A stretch of DNA of 64,000 nt from Bacillota bacterium (GCA_023410875.1 JAEYPH010000115.1:62001-126000), one strand, 5' to 3'; numbered from the stretch's first letter, positions 1 to 8,725 are shown. The notes: a model not told the origin generated them from the sequence alone. Made by a program: numbers and translations.

Positions 1-1
1 C

Positions 2-214
2 GGCCTGGATTGCGCCATCGGCCTGGCAAACGTGCTGGAGCAGGCCGAACTCATTGTGTTCCACTTCGGCACCTTCTACGGCCCGGACAAACCCTGGCAC
101 AATGGCGACCCCGCCAGCGTCCAGGGCCACCTGCGCCGGCCGGAGCGGTTGCATGTGCTGGCGCCTGGAGAAAGGTTCATAGTGGCTAAAGCATCATTCA
201 GTGTAAGCAAGTAA
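2..214 (+). CDS. C-terminal end of a truncated unknown protein
   Basis: An open frame runs in from the left edge (first full codon at base 2) and stops at 214, so only the last 70 residues are visible. A GTG at 32 is a possible internal start, but the frame is open before it and there is no Shine-Dalgarno site, so truncation by the window edge is more likely. The visible part has a hydrophobic stretch (LIVFHFGTFYG), an Asp/Trp/His-containing turn (DKPWHNGD) and a basic tail. I recognise no family. The next gene begins 15 nt downstream on the same strand, so the two are probably cotranscribed. A toxin C-terminus followed by its immunity protein would fit the layout, but that is inference only. 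Confidence 0.45.
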   Translation, partial: GLDCAIGLANVLEQAELIVFHFGTFYGPDKPWHNGDPASVQGHLRRPERLHVLAPGERFIVAKASFSVSK

Positions 215-229
215 AGAGGGCCCCGACCA

Positions 230-676
230 ATGATGCGATTTGACTGTACGCTCCATGGCCACGGCTGGTTTGCTGCTCAGTTCTCCAATGAAACCGAGGA
301 GCTCACTCTGTGTGTTTCTTACCTATCGGATGCCCCTCGCGACTTCCTTGCATCCATAGCCTTATTGTTCGAAGGGAAAGCAAACGCTGAGTGCCGTTGG
401 CAGGATGAGCCTGGTGAGTATAGGCTTCAACTCGCCAGAAAGGATGACGTGATTGTCCTGCGCATCCTTTCGCTCAAAGACTCATTCAGCCGCCTAACAG
501 ATATCGACGGAAACGCCATTTTCAATGCCATAACAACCTGCACAGAGTTAGGGAAAGCTGTTCGGAACGCCTTTCGCCGACTCGCACAGCAATATTCCGC
601 CACAGAATACGAAGCGCTCTGGGGACACCCTTATCCCCAGAGCGAAATCCAACGACTCAACAGCAGTTTGAAATAG
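230..676 (+). CDS. hypothetical protein, possible immunity-like protein
   Basis: 148 residues, soluble, no signal peptide or membrane segment. The start is ATG ATG at 230/233 behind AGAGGG. The predicted make-up is a beta-rich first half followed by a helical second half with a Tyr/Trp-containing end (EYEALWGHPYPQSE). I do not recognise the family. Its small size, its position 15 nt behind the end of a larger gene, and its lower G+C than the neighbours resemble immunity genes of polymorphic toxin systems; this is inference from context. It converges with the HIT gene, whose stop is 9 nt away. A perfect 10-bp inverted repeat lies inside its 3' end (615-644). Confidence 0.6.
   Translation: MMRFDCTLHGHGWFAAQFSNETEELTLCVSYLSDAPRDFLASIALLFEGKANAECRWQDEPGEYRLQLARKDDVIVLRILSLKDSFSRLTDIDGNAIFNAITTCTELGKAVRNAFRRLAQQYSATEYEALWGHPYPQSEIQRLNSSLK
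615..644. terminator. perfect hairpin inside the 3' end of the small ORF
   Basis: CGCTCTGGGG (615-624) pairs perfectly with CCCCAGAGCG (635-644) across a 10-nt loop. It lies within the coding region of the 230-676 gene and about 40 nt past the stop of the convergent HIT gene. There is no T-run on either strand, so it may act as a convergent-overlap transcription block or be Rho-dependent; function uncertain. Confidence 0.35.
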
Positions 677-684
677 TGCTTAGC

Positions 685-1026
685 TTATCCCGGAGGCCAG
701 CCCAGTTCCCTGCCCCCCAAAATATGTACATGCAAATGCTCCACGCTCTGCCCGCCGTCGGAGCCGGTGTTCACGACCAGACGGAAGCCCTTGGCCTCCA
801 GCCCCTCCTGCTTGGCGATGGCCGCGGCAGCCTGCATCACACGATCCAGCAGGCCGGGTACGGCGCTGGCCTGCAGCACGTTGTCCACATGCTGTTTGGG
901 CACCACGAGGATGTGCGTGGGCGCGGCGGGGTGGATGTCGCGAAAGGCGAACACCGCGTCGTCCTCATACACCTTGGCGGATGGGATCGCGCCGGACGCG
1001 ATCTTGCAGAAGATACAGCTGTCCAT
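685..1026 (-). CDS. HIT family nucleotide-binding hydrolase
   Basis: 113 residues, the usual length of a bacterial Hint-type histidine-triad protein. The triad HLHVHILGG is at residues 97-105; the family hydrolyses phosphoramidates and AMP-linked substrates in the cytosol. An N-terminal CIFCK pair (C4, C7) could contribute to a zinc site. The start ATG at 1026 follows AGAGGGTCAGGAT. It is the last gene of the minus-strand heat-shock operon, 29 nt after mtaB; a HIT gene after mtaB is a common Bacillota arrangement. Physiological substrate unknown. The RNA methyltransferase rsmE often found in this cluster is absent here. Confidence 0.93.
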   Translation of the reverse strand: MDSCIFCKIASGAIPSAKVYEDDAVFAFRDIHPAAPTHILVVPKQHVDNVLQASAVPGLLDRVMQAAAAIAKQEGLEAKGFRLVVNTGSDGGQSVEHLHVHILGGRELGWPPG

Positions 1027-1055
1027 ATCCTGACCCTCTTTTCTCAGTCTGAATT

Positions 1056-2399
1056 TCAGACCGGCTCGCCGGTCATGCCCTCGCCATCCAGCGCTGTCAG
1101 CCTTACCGGCAATATTTTTCCGGCAGCGTCCGTAACCGGCGCAAGCACCTCAATATAGTTGGAAGTGTACCCTCTAGAGAGGCCCTCAGGCTCGCACTCC
1201 TCGAAGAGCACCTCGACCACCTGCCCCAAGCGCGCCCGGCGGAAGGCTTCGCTGCCGGGGGCGGCAGCGGCCTGCATGGCGGTGGCTCGGGCCTCCTTGA
1301 TGGCCTTGGGCACCTGGCTGGGCATGTCCGCGGCGGGGGTGCCGCTGCGCCGGGAATACGGGAACACATGCACCTTGAGAAAACCCTGCTCGGCGACAAA
1401 GGCCGCCGACTGGGCGAATTCCTCCCCGGTCTCACCGGGGAAGCCCACGATGACATCGGTCGTCACCGACGCGTCGGGGAAGGTTTCGCGGATCATCGCC
1501 AGCTTGCGGGCGTATTCGGACGCGGTGTAGCGCCGGCCCATGCGGGCAAGCGTCGCGTCGCAACCGCTCTGCAGCGACAGATGGAAGTGCGGGCAGAAAG
1601 CCGGAATCGCCGCCAGGCTGGACAGCAGCGCACCGCCGATGGCGTCAGGCTCCAGCGAGCCCAGCCGCACACGCCGGATGCCCGGCGCGCTGGCGGCCGC
1701 TACGGCGTCGGCCAGCGTGCCTTCGCTGGCTGTCCCGCCGCTGTCAGCGTAGCAGGCCAGGTTGATGCCCACGAGCACGATCTCCGCAAAGCCCCGCTCG
1801 GCCAGCGCCCGCGCTTCGGCGGCGATGCTCTCCAAGGGCCGGCTGCGGGGCAGACCCCGCACATGGGGAATCACGCAATAGGCGCAGAAGGCGTCGCAGC
1901 CGTCCTCAATTTTCACGACCGCCCGCGTGTGGCCCTGCTGTGTGGCAGCGGCCATGTCCTCATAGGCCAGGCCGGGATTGCTCAGGGCTGTGAAATCGCT
2001 CTGGCCCTCCAGCGCGCTCTGGGCCACGGCCACGATGCCGGCCCGTTCAGCGGTGCCGTGCACGGCGGACACGCCGCTCAGCGCGCCCACGGCCTGCGGG
2101 TCCCGCTGGGCATAGCAGCCGGTGGCCACCACCGCCGCGCCGGGGTGCAGGCGGGAGAGCTTGCGCAGCGTCTGGCGGCTCTTGCGCTCGGCCTCGGCGG
2201 TCACGGCGCACGTGTTCACGATGTACACATCGGCCTCGCCGCCTTCGGGCGCGATGTCAAAGCCGGCGGCCCGCAGCGCCTCTTCCATGGCGCGAGAGTC
2301 GTACCAGTTCACCTTGCAGCCCAGCGTCACCAGCGCCGCCCGCTTGCGCTCGCCCACGGGAATTATTTCTTGGGCTTGCGGGCGGTCATGGCCACCCAC
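1056..2399 (-). CDS. mtaB: tRNA threonylcarbamoyladenosine methylthiotransferase MtaB
   Basis: Radical-SAM enzyme that adds a methylthio group to t6A37 of tRNA, giving ms2t6A. The N-terminal UPF0004 domain carries the three cluster cysteines (C28 in LGCKVN, C64 in VNTCAVT, C95 in ATGCYAQ). The radical-SAM motif is C168-xxx-C172-xx-C175 (DGCDAFCAYC). A TRAM-like domain occupies the C-terminus. 447 residues from the GTG at 2399, which follows AGGATGGG and overlaps prmA by 37 nt. A second GTG at 2354, just past the prmA stop, would give a more typical N-terminus but lacks a clear ribosome site. It sits between prmA and the HIT gene in the heat-shock operon. Confidence 0.93.
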   Translation of the reverse strand: MGGHDRPQAQEIIPVGERKRAALVTLGCKVNWYDSRAMEEALRAAGFDIAPEGGEADVYIVNTCAVTAEAERKSRQTLRKLSRLHPGAAVVATGCYAQRDPQAVGALSGVSAVHGTAERAGIVAVAQSALEGQSDFTALSNPGLAYEDMAAATQQGHTRAVVKIEDGCDAFCAYCVIPHVRGLPRSRPLESIAAEARALAERGFAEIVLVGINLACYADSGGTASEGTLADAVAAASAPGIRRVRLGSLEPDAIGGALLSSLAAIPAFCPHFHLSLQSGCDATLARMGRRYTASEYARKLAMIRETFPDASVTTDVIVGFPGETGEEFAQSAAFVAEQGFLKVHVFPYSRRSGTPAADMPSQVPKAIKEARATAMQAAAAPGSEAFRRARLGQVVEVLFEECEPEGLSRGYTSNYIEVLAPVTDAAGKILPVRLTALDGEGMTGEPV

Positions 2400-3319
2400 T
2401 CGCCCATCCTGTTCACATTCAGCACTTCAAACCCGGCGGCCTTGAGCGCCTCATCTACGGCCTGCTCCCTGGCGCGGATGATGCCCGAGCACAGAAACAG
2501 CCCTTCGGGCTGCAGTTTATGGAAGGCCTCTTGAGCCATTAATACGATGACCTCGGCGATGATGTTGGCAACGATCAGGTCGGGCTGGCCCTCCAGCCCC
2601 TTCATAAGATCCCCCTCGCGCACGTCCACGAGGCCCTGTACGCCGTTGAGCTCGCTGTTGATGCGGGCGGCGCTGACGGCCACGGAGTCGCGATCCACGG
2701 CCACGGCATTAGCGGCGCCCAGCAGCGCCGCCGCAACGGCCAGTATGCCTGTGCCGCAGCCGATGTCCCACACGAGCATGCCGGGCTGCACCACCGTCTC
2801 CAACGCCTCCAGGCACATGAAGGTCGTCTCGTGGGTGCCGGTGCCAAAGGCCATGCCTGGGTCCATCTTGAGCACCTTGCGCGCTCCGGCATCGGCCTTC
2901 TCCCACACCGGCAGCACCAACAGCCGCTCACCGACCGGGAAGGGCTTGTAATACTGCTTCCAGTTGTTCTCCCAGTCCTCATCGCGCACGTCGCCGGTGG
3001 ATACGGCCAGAGAGCCGATGTCATATTCCAGCGCCAGCGCCGACAGGTCAGCCAGCCGCGTGCGGATGAAGGCCAGCGTGTCGGCCAGCTTGCCGTCCAC
3101 GGGATACCACGCGGTCACCCTGACGTCGTTTCCCATGTTCTTGAGGATGTTTTCATCGATGTAATCCCAATCGCCGGGCAGCCGCTGCTGCGCCTCCACC
3201 TCGGCGCGGTCCTCTATGGCCGTGCCCTGGGCGCCGGCCTCCACCATGACATCGGATACCAGTTCGCTGCCAGCGGTTGTGGTAATTACAGTGATTTCTT
3301 TCCAGTCCATGGGACCCAT
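2363..3319 (-). CDS. prmA: ribosomal protein L11 methyltransferase PrmA
   Basis: SAM-dependent methyltransferase that trimethylates ribosomal protein L11. Residues 1-130 form the substrate-recognition region; the family signature MAFGTGTHETT is at 156-166, the SAM motif WDIGCGTGILAV at 184-195, and a NIIAE loop follows. 318 residues is the normal length. An alternative start four codons in (MDWKEITV) is equally possible. It follows dnaJ in the same direction, the standard Bacillota arrangement. A 214-nt gap with a family-1 repeat separates it from dnaJ, so it may depend on readthrough or on a local promoter. Confidence 0.95.
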   Translation of the reverse strand: MGPMDWKEITVITTTAGSELVSDVMVEAGAQGTAIEDRAEVEAQQRLPGDWDYIDENILKNMGNDVRVTAWYPVDGKLADTLAFIRTRLADLSALALEYDIGSLAVSTGDVRDEDWENNWKQYYKPFPVGERLLVLPVWEKADAGARKVLKMDPGMAFGTGTHETTFMCLEALETVVQPGMLVWDIGCGTGILAVAAALLGAANAVAVDRDSVAVSAARINSELNGVQGLVDVREGDLMKGLEGQPDLIVANIIAEVIVLMAQEAFHKLQPEGLFLCSGIIRAREQAVDEALKAAGFEVLNVNRMGEWVAMTARKPKK

Positions 3320-3451
3320 CCCCCTACCCCCTTCCCGTTCGGCGGGAAGGGGAGATTTAGTTTTTCATGTGGGGCTTCGCCCCACGCCCCACATACGGAA
3401 GCATCTTTCGGGCTAAGCACATGCAGTACGCATCTATGCCAAGTAATGGGG

Positions 3452-3506
3452 CCGAAGGTTTCCAAAGGGCGATCGGAAAGCCCTTTGGTCGCGCCCACTG
3501 GCGCGA
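3452..3506 (+). repeat. family-1 dispersed element, copy 1 (short form)
   Basis: Core shared by seven intergenic sites in the window. It contains a perfect hairpin, CCAAAGGGC (3462-3470) with GCCCTTTGG (3480-3488) around GATCGGAAA, then a second one, TCGCGCC/GGCGCGA. Here it lies between dnaJ and prmA, 28 nt beyond the dnaJ stop. It may act as an mRNA 3'-end or boundary structure. No clear terminal inverted repeats are visible in this copy. Confidence 0.8.
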
Positions 3507-3533
3507 TATCTTTCCCCCTTACATAAGAAAAAA

Positions 3534-4664
3534 CTAAAACATCTCCTTGAGCTTATCCATAAAGCCCTTTTTCTCCTTGTACTGCTTGCCCTGCACGGTG
3601 GCCTCGAAGGCCCGCAGCAGCTCCTTCTGCTTGTTGTCCAGCTTCTGGGGCACCTCCAGCTTTACCTTGACGAACAGGTCGCCCTTGCCCCGGGCGCCCT
3701 GCAGGCGTGTGATGCCCCGGCCCTCCAGGCGGAAGGTCGTGTCCGGCTGTGTGCCCTCGGGGATGGAGAAGGTCACCGGCCCTTCCAGCGTGGGCACCTC
3801 CAGCTTGTCACCCAATGCCGCCTGGGCAAAGGTGATGGGCATCTCGAAGCGCAGGTCATAGCCCTCGCGGCGGAACAGCTTGTGCGGACGCACGTTGATG
3901 TGCACATACAAGTCTCCGTTGGGACCGCCCTTTGTGCCGGGTTCGCCCTCACCGCGCAGGTTGATGCGCTGGTCGCTGTCGATGCCGGCAGGCACCTTCA
4001 CCTTGATCGTGCGGCGGCGGCGCACATGGCCATGGCCGCGGCATTCCTCGCACGGGTGCTCGTTGATGGAGCCCTCGCCGCCGCATGTGGGGCAAGGCCG
4101 GGAGGTGTTCATCGTGCCCAGCGGCGTGCGCACGGAGCTGGATACCTGGCCCCGGCCGTTGCACGTGGAGCATGTCTTCTTGGTAGTGCCGGCCTTGGCG
4201 CCGGTGCCACCGCAGGGTTCGCACTTGTCCTCGCGCATGAAGGTGATCTCCTTCTCGACGCCAAAGGCGGCCTCCTCAAAGGAGATGTTCAGATCATAAC
4301 GCAGGTTGCTGCCCTGCTGCGGGCCGTTGTTGCGGCGGCCCCCGCCAAAGATGCCGCCGGTGAACATGTCGAAGATGTCGCCGATGTCCCCCATGTCGCC
4401 GAAGCCCTGGCCGTAACCACCGAAGCCTGCGCCCGCCTGCGGGCCAGCATGGCCGAACTGGTCATACTGAGCGCGTTTATCGGCGTCGGAAAGCACCTCG
4501 TAGGCCTCGTTGACTTCCTTGAACTTGGCCTCGGAGGTCTTGTCGCCGTCGTTCATGTCCGGGTGATGCTGCTTGGCCAGCTTGCGGAACGCCCGCTTTA
4601 TGTCATCGGCGCTGGCGTCCTTGCCAACGCCCAGCACCTCGTAGTAATCTCTCTTATCCGCCAT
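3534..4664 (-). CDS. dnaJ: chaperone DnaJ
   Basis: Hsp40 co-chaperone that stimulates DnaK ATPase and delivers substrates. 376 residues from ATG 4664 (MADKRDYYEVLG), preceded by GGAGGATACAGGA. The J domain carries HPD at 34-36; a Gly/Phe-rich linker follows at about 75-125; then four zinc-binding CxxCxGxG-type repeats (CEPCGGTG, CSTCNGRG, CPTCGGEG, CEECRGHG) and the C-terminal substrate-binding domains. The frame is open further upstream, but translation from there has no family similarity, so the MADKRD start is chosen. It is downstream of dnaK, separated by 430 nt holding a large structured repeat. Confidence 0.97.
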   Translation of the reverse strand: MADKRDYYEVLGVGKDASADDIKRAFRKLAKQHHPDMNDGDKTSEAKFKEVNEAYEVLSDADKRAQYDQFGHAGPQAGAGFGGYGQGFGDMGDIGDIFDMFTGGIFGGGRRNNGPQQGSNLRYDLNISFEEAAFGVEKEITFMREDKCEPCGGTGAKAGTTKKTCSTCNGRGQVSSSVRTPLGTMNTSRPCPTCGGEGSINEHPCEECRGHGHVRRRRTIKVKVPAGIDSDQRINLRGEGEPGTKGGPNGDLYVHINVRPHKLFRREGYDLRFEMPITFAQAALGDKLEVPTLEGPVTFSIPEGTQPDTTFRLEGRGITRLQGARGKGDLFVKVKLEVPQKLDNKQKELLRAFEATVQGKQYKEKKGFMDKLKEMF

Positions 4665-4825
4665 CGGTTTTCCTGTATCCTCCCTGCCCCAACGTGCTCT
4701 TTCACAGCAAAAACCACCGTAGGGGTTGCTCCTGTGCTCTTCGAAGCGCGCCAACGTTGGTCTGTGCCGCGCGCCTTGCGACGCGCCTATCTATTCTATT
4801 TTATGAGTGCTCGGTGCGCAAGGCC

Positions 4826-5026
4826 CTTTCGCCTGCGGCGCGATGCGCCTTGGCGAATTCGCTGGCTTGTCCAAATCGCCCGTATATCGCCTGCCGATAA
4901 CCGTCGCCAGGCGATCACTTGGCTCTCAGTCTCATATTATGTTGTCTGAAGACTGATCGCCTGCGGGCGGGTTTTTAACGACCTTTAGCCAGCTTTTGTT
5001 TCCTCCGCCGAATAATCGGCGTTCGG
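4826..5026 (+). repeat. family-2 structured element, copy A
   Basis: One of four related 200-240-nt elements. It starts with TTTCGCCTGCGGCGCGATG, has a central hairpin (ATCGCCTG...CAGGCGAT around GATAACCGTC), then the conserved CGCCTGCGGGCGG (4958-4970), TGTTTCCTC and a terminal stem GCCGA-ATAA-TCGGC ending in GTTCGG at 5026. It fills most of the dnaK-dnaJ gap, antisense to both genes. The remaining part of the gap (4665-4825) shows only AT-rich sequence with no confident promoter. Confidence 0.75.
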
Positions 5027-5056
5027 TTTCTTGCACTACCGGTTAATTTCCAGTTG

Positions 5057-5086
5057 GACCCGGCGCGCTATGATGCACGCCGGGTC
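5057..5086 (-). terminator. hairpin just after dnaK
   Basis: GACCCGGCGCGC (5057-5068) and GCACGCCGGGTC (5075-5086) form a 12-bp stem with one mismatch and a 6-nt loop, 8 nt past the dnaK stop. There is no T-run on the minus strand, so it may be a processing or stabilising hairpin that raises dnaK over dnaJ rather than a strong terminator. Confidence 0.5.
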
Positions 5087-5094
5087 TCTTTGAA

Positions 5095-6933
5095 CTACTT
5101 GTCGTCCTGTACCTCATAGTCGGCGTCCACGGTCTTGCCGTCTTCCGCGCCGGCGTTGGGAGCGCCCTGCTGGGCGCCACCCTGGGCCTGTTGGGCCTGC
5201 TGCGCCTGCTGGTAGAGCTGCTCGGATATCTTGTAGCTGGCTTCAGCCAGCTTCTCGGTGGCCTTGCGGATGGCCTCGGCGTCGTCGGAGCCCTTGATCT
5301 GGTTCACGTTGGCGATCTCAGCCTCGATCTTGGCTTTGTCGTCGGCGCTCACCTTGTCGCCCAGGTCCTTTACGGCCTTCTCGGTCGCGAAGATCATCTG
5401 GTCGGCGTGGTTGCGGGCCTCCACGAGTTCCTTCTGCTTCTTGTCCTCGGCGGCGAACTTCTCGGCATCCTTCACGGCGCGGTCCACCTCGTCGTTGGAC
5501 ATATTCGTGGAAGCGGTGATGACGACCTTCTGCTCGTTGCCGGTGCCCAGATCCTTGGCGGATACGTGCACGATGCCGTTGGCGTCGATGTCGAATGTAA
5601 CCTCGATCTGCGGCACGCCGCGGGGGGCCGGCGGGATGCCGGTCAATGTGAAGCGGCCCAGCGTCTTGTTGCCTGAAGCCATCTCGCGCTCGCCCTGCAA
5701 CACGTGGATTTCCACGGAGGTCTGGCCGTCGGCGGCGGTGGAGAACACCTGGCTCTTCTTGGCCGGAATCGTCGTGTTGCGCTCGATCAGGCGAGTGGCC
5801 ACGCCGCCCAGCGTCTCGATGCCCAGCGACAGCGGCGTCACGTCCAGCAGCAGCACGTCCTTCACTTCGCCGCCCAGCACGCCGGCCTGTATGGCCGCGC
5901 CCACGGCCACGCACTCGTCGGGGTTGATGCCCTTGTAGGGCTCCTTGCCGGTCAGCTTCTTGACGGTATCCTGCACAGCGGGGATGCGCGTGGAGCCGCC
6001 CACCATGATCACGCGGTGGATGTTGTCCATGCTCACGCCAGCGTCCTTCATGGCCTGCTGCACGGGGCCCACGGTCTTTTCCACGAGGTCCGCGGTCAGC
6101 TCGTTGAACTTGGCGCGGGTCAGCGTGATGTCCAGATGCTTGGGGCCGCTGGCGTCGGCGGTGATGAAGGGCAGGTTGATGTTGGTCTGCATCATGCCGG
6201 AAAGCTCGATCTTGGCCTTCTCGGCGGCTTCCTTGAGGCGCTGCTGCGCCATCTTGTCGCTGCGCAGGTCGATGCCGTTCTCGCGCTTGAAGGTGTCGGC
6301 CAGATGGTCCATGACGCGCTGGTCGAAGTCGTCACCGCCCAGGCGGGTGTTGCCGTTGGTGGACAGCACTTCAAACACGCCGTCGCCGATTTCCAGTATG
6401 GATACGTCGAACGTGCCGCCGCCCAGGTCGTATACGAGGATCTTCTGGGTGTGCTCCTTGTCCAGGCCATAGGCCAGAGAAGCGGCGGTAGGCTCGTTGA
6501 TGATGCGCAGCACTTCCAGCCCGGCGATCTTGCCGGCGTCCTTGGTGGCCTGGCGCTGGCTGTCGGAGAAGTAAGCCGGCACGGTGATGACGGCCTGGGT
6601 GATCTTCTCGCCCAGATAAGCCTCGGCGTCGGCCTTGAGCTTCATGAGGACGAAAGCGGAGATCTCCTGCGGGGAATAGTTCTTGTCGTCGATGCTGACC
6701 TTGCGGTTGGTGCCCATGTCGCGCTTGATGGAGCTGATGGTGCGGTCGGGGTTGGTGATGGCCTGGCGCTTGGCCACCTGGCCCACCATGCGCTCGCCGG
6801 TCTTGCTGAAGGCCACGACGGAAGGCGTGGTGCGGTTGCCTTCGGCGTTGGCGATGACGACGGGTTCGCCACCCTCCAGAACCGCCACGCACGAGTTGGT
6901 TGTGCCCAGGTCGATGCCTATGATCTTGCCCAT
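5095..6933 (-). CDS. dnaK: chaperone DnaK (Hsp70)
   Basis: 612 residues, normal for DnaK. The N-terminal ATPase begins GKIIGIDLGTTNSCVAV and contains the second phosphate loop DLGGGTFDVS and the adenosine motif VGGSTRIPAV. The substrate-binding domain follows (LGIETLGGV, DIDANGI), then a helical lid and a Gln/Ala/Gly-rich flexible tail ending in an acidic stretch. ATG 6933 follows a CAGGAGGGAAATAC ribosome site. It is third in the hrcA-grpE-dnaK-dnaJ operon and is expected to be controlled by HrcA at the CIRCE operator 1.7 kb upstream. Confidence 0.98.
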   Translation of the reverse strand: MGKIIGIDLGTTNSCVAVLEGGEPVVIANAEGNRTTPSVVAFSKTGERMVGQVAKRQAITNPDRTISSIKRDMGTNRKVSIDDKNYSPQEISAFVLMKLKADAEAYLGEKITQAVITVPAYFSDSQRQATKDAGKIAGLEVLRIINEPTAASLAYGLDKEHTQKILVYDLGGGTFDVSILEIGDGVFEVLSTNGNTRLGGDDFDQRVMDHLADTFKRENGIDLRSDKMAQQRLKEAAEKAKIELSGMMQTNINLPFITADASGPKHLDITLTRAKFNELTADLVEKTVGPVQQAMKDAGVSMDNIHRVIMVGGSTRIPAVQDTVKKLTGKEPYKGINPDECVAVGAAIQAGVLGGEVKDVLLLDVTPLSLGIETLGGVATRLIERNTTIPAKKSQVFSTAADGQTSVEIHVLQGEREMASGNKTLGRFTLTGIPPAPRGVPQIEVTFDIDANGIVHVSAKDLGTGNEQKVVITASTNMSNDEVDRAVKDAEKFAAEDKKQKELVEARNHADQMIFATEKAVKDLGDKVSADDKAKIEAEIANVNQIKGSDDAEAIRKATEKLAEASYKISEQLYQQAQQAQQAQGGAQQGAPNAGAEDGKTVDADYEVQDDK

Positions 6934-6991
6934 TGTATTTCCCTCCTGATATTTGCTACTTTGAAAAGGTATTCTCGTTCTTCCCGAGCGA

Positions 6992-7615
6992 TCACTGGGA
7001 GACCTTGACCATGCTGTGACGCAGGATCTTGCTGCCCACGCGGTAGCCCTTCTGCAGCACGGCGGTCACGATGCCGCTCTCCACGTCCGGCGTTTCCTCC
7101 TGCATCACGGCGTTGTGCAGGTTGGGGTCAAAGGCCTGCCCCTCGGCGGGGATCTCCTCCACGCCGGCAGCGCCCAGCACGCCGGAAAGCTGGCGCAGCA
7201 CCATCTGCACGCCGTCGCGCAGCGCGTCGGCGGAGCCGGTGGCCGCCACAGCCCGCTCCAGGTTGTCAAACACCGGCAGCAGCTTCACGAGCATGTCGTG
7301 GGAGCCGGCGTCATAGGCGTCCTGCCGGATGTTTTGGTTGCGGCGGCGGAAGTTGTCAAAATCCGCCTGCACCCGCTGGGCCAGATTCAGATATTCGTCG
7401 CGCTCGCGGCAAGCTTTGTCGGAGGCGGCAATCAGCGCCTGAATTTCCTCGGCAAAAGCCTTCTCTTCGGCCGCAGCAGCGGAAGCGTTGGCCTGGCCTT
7501 CACTTTCAGGCTGCGGCTGCGCGGTGGCCTCGTTGGCGCTGGGGGCGGCGGAGCCGTTCTCCGCTTTGGTTACAGGTTCTTCCGTCGTCTCGGTCTTGTT
7601 CTTCTTCTTTATCAT
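6992..7615 (-). CDS. grpE: nucleotide exchange factor GrpE
   Basis: 207 residues. A Lys-rich start and an acidic, low-complexity Glu/Ala/Pro region occupy residues 1-60, a long coiled coil covers about 65-115 (ADFDNFRRRNQ), and the beta domain ends in the family signature (ILRHSMVKVSQ). It dimerises and releases ADP from DnaK. Its ATG overlaps the hrcA stop by 4 nt (7612-7615), so the two are translationally coupled; dnaK begins 58 nt downstream. Confidence 0.96.
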   Translation of the reverse strand: MIKKKNKTETTEEPVTKAENGSAAPSANEATAQPQPESEGQANASAAAAEEKAFAEEIQALIAASDKACRERDEYLNLAQRVQADFDNFRRRNQNIRQDAYDAGSHDMLVKLLPVFDNLERAVAATGSADALRDGVQMVLRQLSGVLGAAGVEEIPAEGQAFDPNLHNAVMQEETPDVESGIVTAVLQKGYRVGSKILRHSMVKVSQ

Positions 7616-8676
7616 GGTCCATCCCTTTCCTGATTCTGGGGCGGGCTTTCCAACATGCCGGACATGACCTCGCCCAGCGCCCTGCTGATGAAATTGAGCA
7701 ACCGCACCACGCGGCTGTAATCCATGCGGGTGGGGCCTATGACGCCCAGGGAGCCCAGCGGCCGGTCGCCCAGCTTGTAGGTGGCTGTAACGACGCTCAT
7801 GTCCTTGAGCTCGCTCATCTCGTTCTCGCGGCCTATGGTCACGGTGAATTCCCAGCGCGTGGAGCGGGCCATCATCTCCTGCAGCTTGTCCCGGGTGGAC
7901 AAGGCCATCAGGAAGCTCTGGGCACGCTCGACGTCGTTGCGGTATTCCGGGTGGTGAAAAATGTTATAGGCACCGTCCAGCACGACATCGTTGGAGCTGG
8001 ACTCGCTGCTGCGGCTCAATGTGTCGGCCAGCAGCTCGAAGAACTGCCTGTGCTCAGCCATGTCGGCGCGGATCTCATCGATGGAGGCCAGGTTGATCTC
8101 CGTCAGGCTTTTGCCCTCCAGGCGGCGGGTCAGCGCCTCGGAAAAGCCGTGCAGGTCCTCGCTGGACATGTTCTCCGGCACGCGGATGATCGTGTCCTTG
8201 ACGACGGCGGCGTCGGTCACCAGCACGACCAGCGCCGTACCCCGGCTCACCGGCACCAGCTGCAGGCGCTTGACCGTGGTCTTGGCCAGCTGCGGCGCCA
8301 GCACCAGCGATGTGTAATCGGTCAAATCGCTGAGCACCCGGGCGGTCCCCTTTACGACCTGCTCCATTTCTTCCATGCGGCCATTGAAATAACGCTTGAT
8401 GGCCTTGGATTCGTCCTGAGAGAGGTCACCCACGCGCAGCAGGCGGTCCACATAGATGCGATAGGCCAAATCTGACGGAATGCGCCCGGCGGAGGTATAA
8501 GGCTGCTCCAGCAGGCCCAGCTCCTCCAGGTCGCTCATCTCGTTGCGGATCGTCGCCGAGGAGAATTCGGACACATACTTCTTGGAAATGGTGCGCGAGC
8601 CCACAGGAATAGCCGTGGCGATGTAATCGTCAATGATGGCTTGCAATATGCGCATTTTCCTTGGGCTGAGCTCCAT
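7612..8676 (-). CDS. hrcA: heat-inducible transcription repressor HrcA
   Basis: 354 residues. It has an N-terminal winged helix (residues 1-75, including SSATIRNEMSDLEELG) followed by the GAF-like HrcA domain and dimerisation region. It represses its own operon by binding CIRCE, and its folding depends on GroE in characterised Bacillota. It is the first gene of hrcA-grpE-dnaK-dnaJ-prmA-mtaB-HIT. A CIRCE element lies 13-39 nt upstream of the ATG, directly supporting autoregulation. Confidence 0.97.
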   Translation of the reverse strand: MELSPRKMRILQAIIDDYIATAIPVGSRTISKKYVSEFSSATIRNEMSDLEELGLLEQPYTSAGRIPSDLAYRIYVDRLLRVGDLSQDESKAIKRYFNGRMEEMEQVVKGTARVLSDLTDYTSLVLAPQLAKTTVKRLQLVPVSRGTALVVLVTDAAVVKDTIIRVPENMSSEDLHGFSEALTRRLEGKSLTEINLASIDEIRADMAEHRQFFELLADTLSRSSESSSNDVVLDGAYNIFHHPEYRNDVERAQSFLMALSTRDKLQEMMARSTRWEFTVTIGRENEMSELKDMSVVTATYKLGDRPLGSLGVIGPTRMDYSRVVRLLNFISRALGEVMSGMLESPPQNQERDGP

Positions 8677-8688
8677 GTTTCCACCTTG

Positions 8689-8715
8689 TTAGCACTCTCG
8701 TCTGGTGAGTGCTAA
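8689..8715 (-). promoter_or_regulatory. CIRCE operator
   Basis: Perfect match to the HrcA operator: TTAGCACTC, nine bases, GAGTGCTAA. It lies between the promoter hexamers and the hrcA start, within the 5' untranslated region, where bound HrcA would block transcription of the chaperone operon. Confidence 0.97.
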
Positions 8716-8725
8716 GCACGGTATT

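Noticed and set aside
4665..4754. 30-residue upstream extension of DnaJ
   Set aside because: DnaJ proteins begin at the KRDYYEVLG block; the ribosome site fits the ATG at 4664.
5704..7008. A 434-codon open frame opposite dnaK
   Set aside because: Antisense to dnaK, Val/Gly/His-rich translation; a known artefact over dnaK genes.
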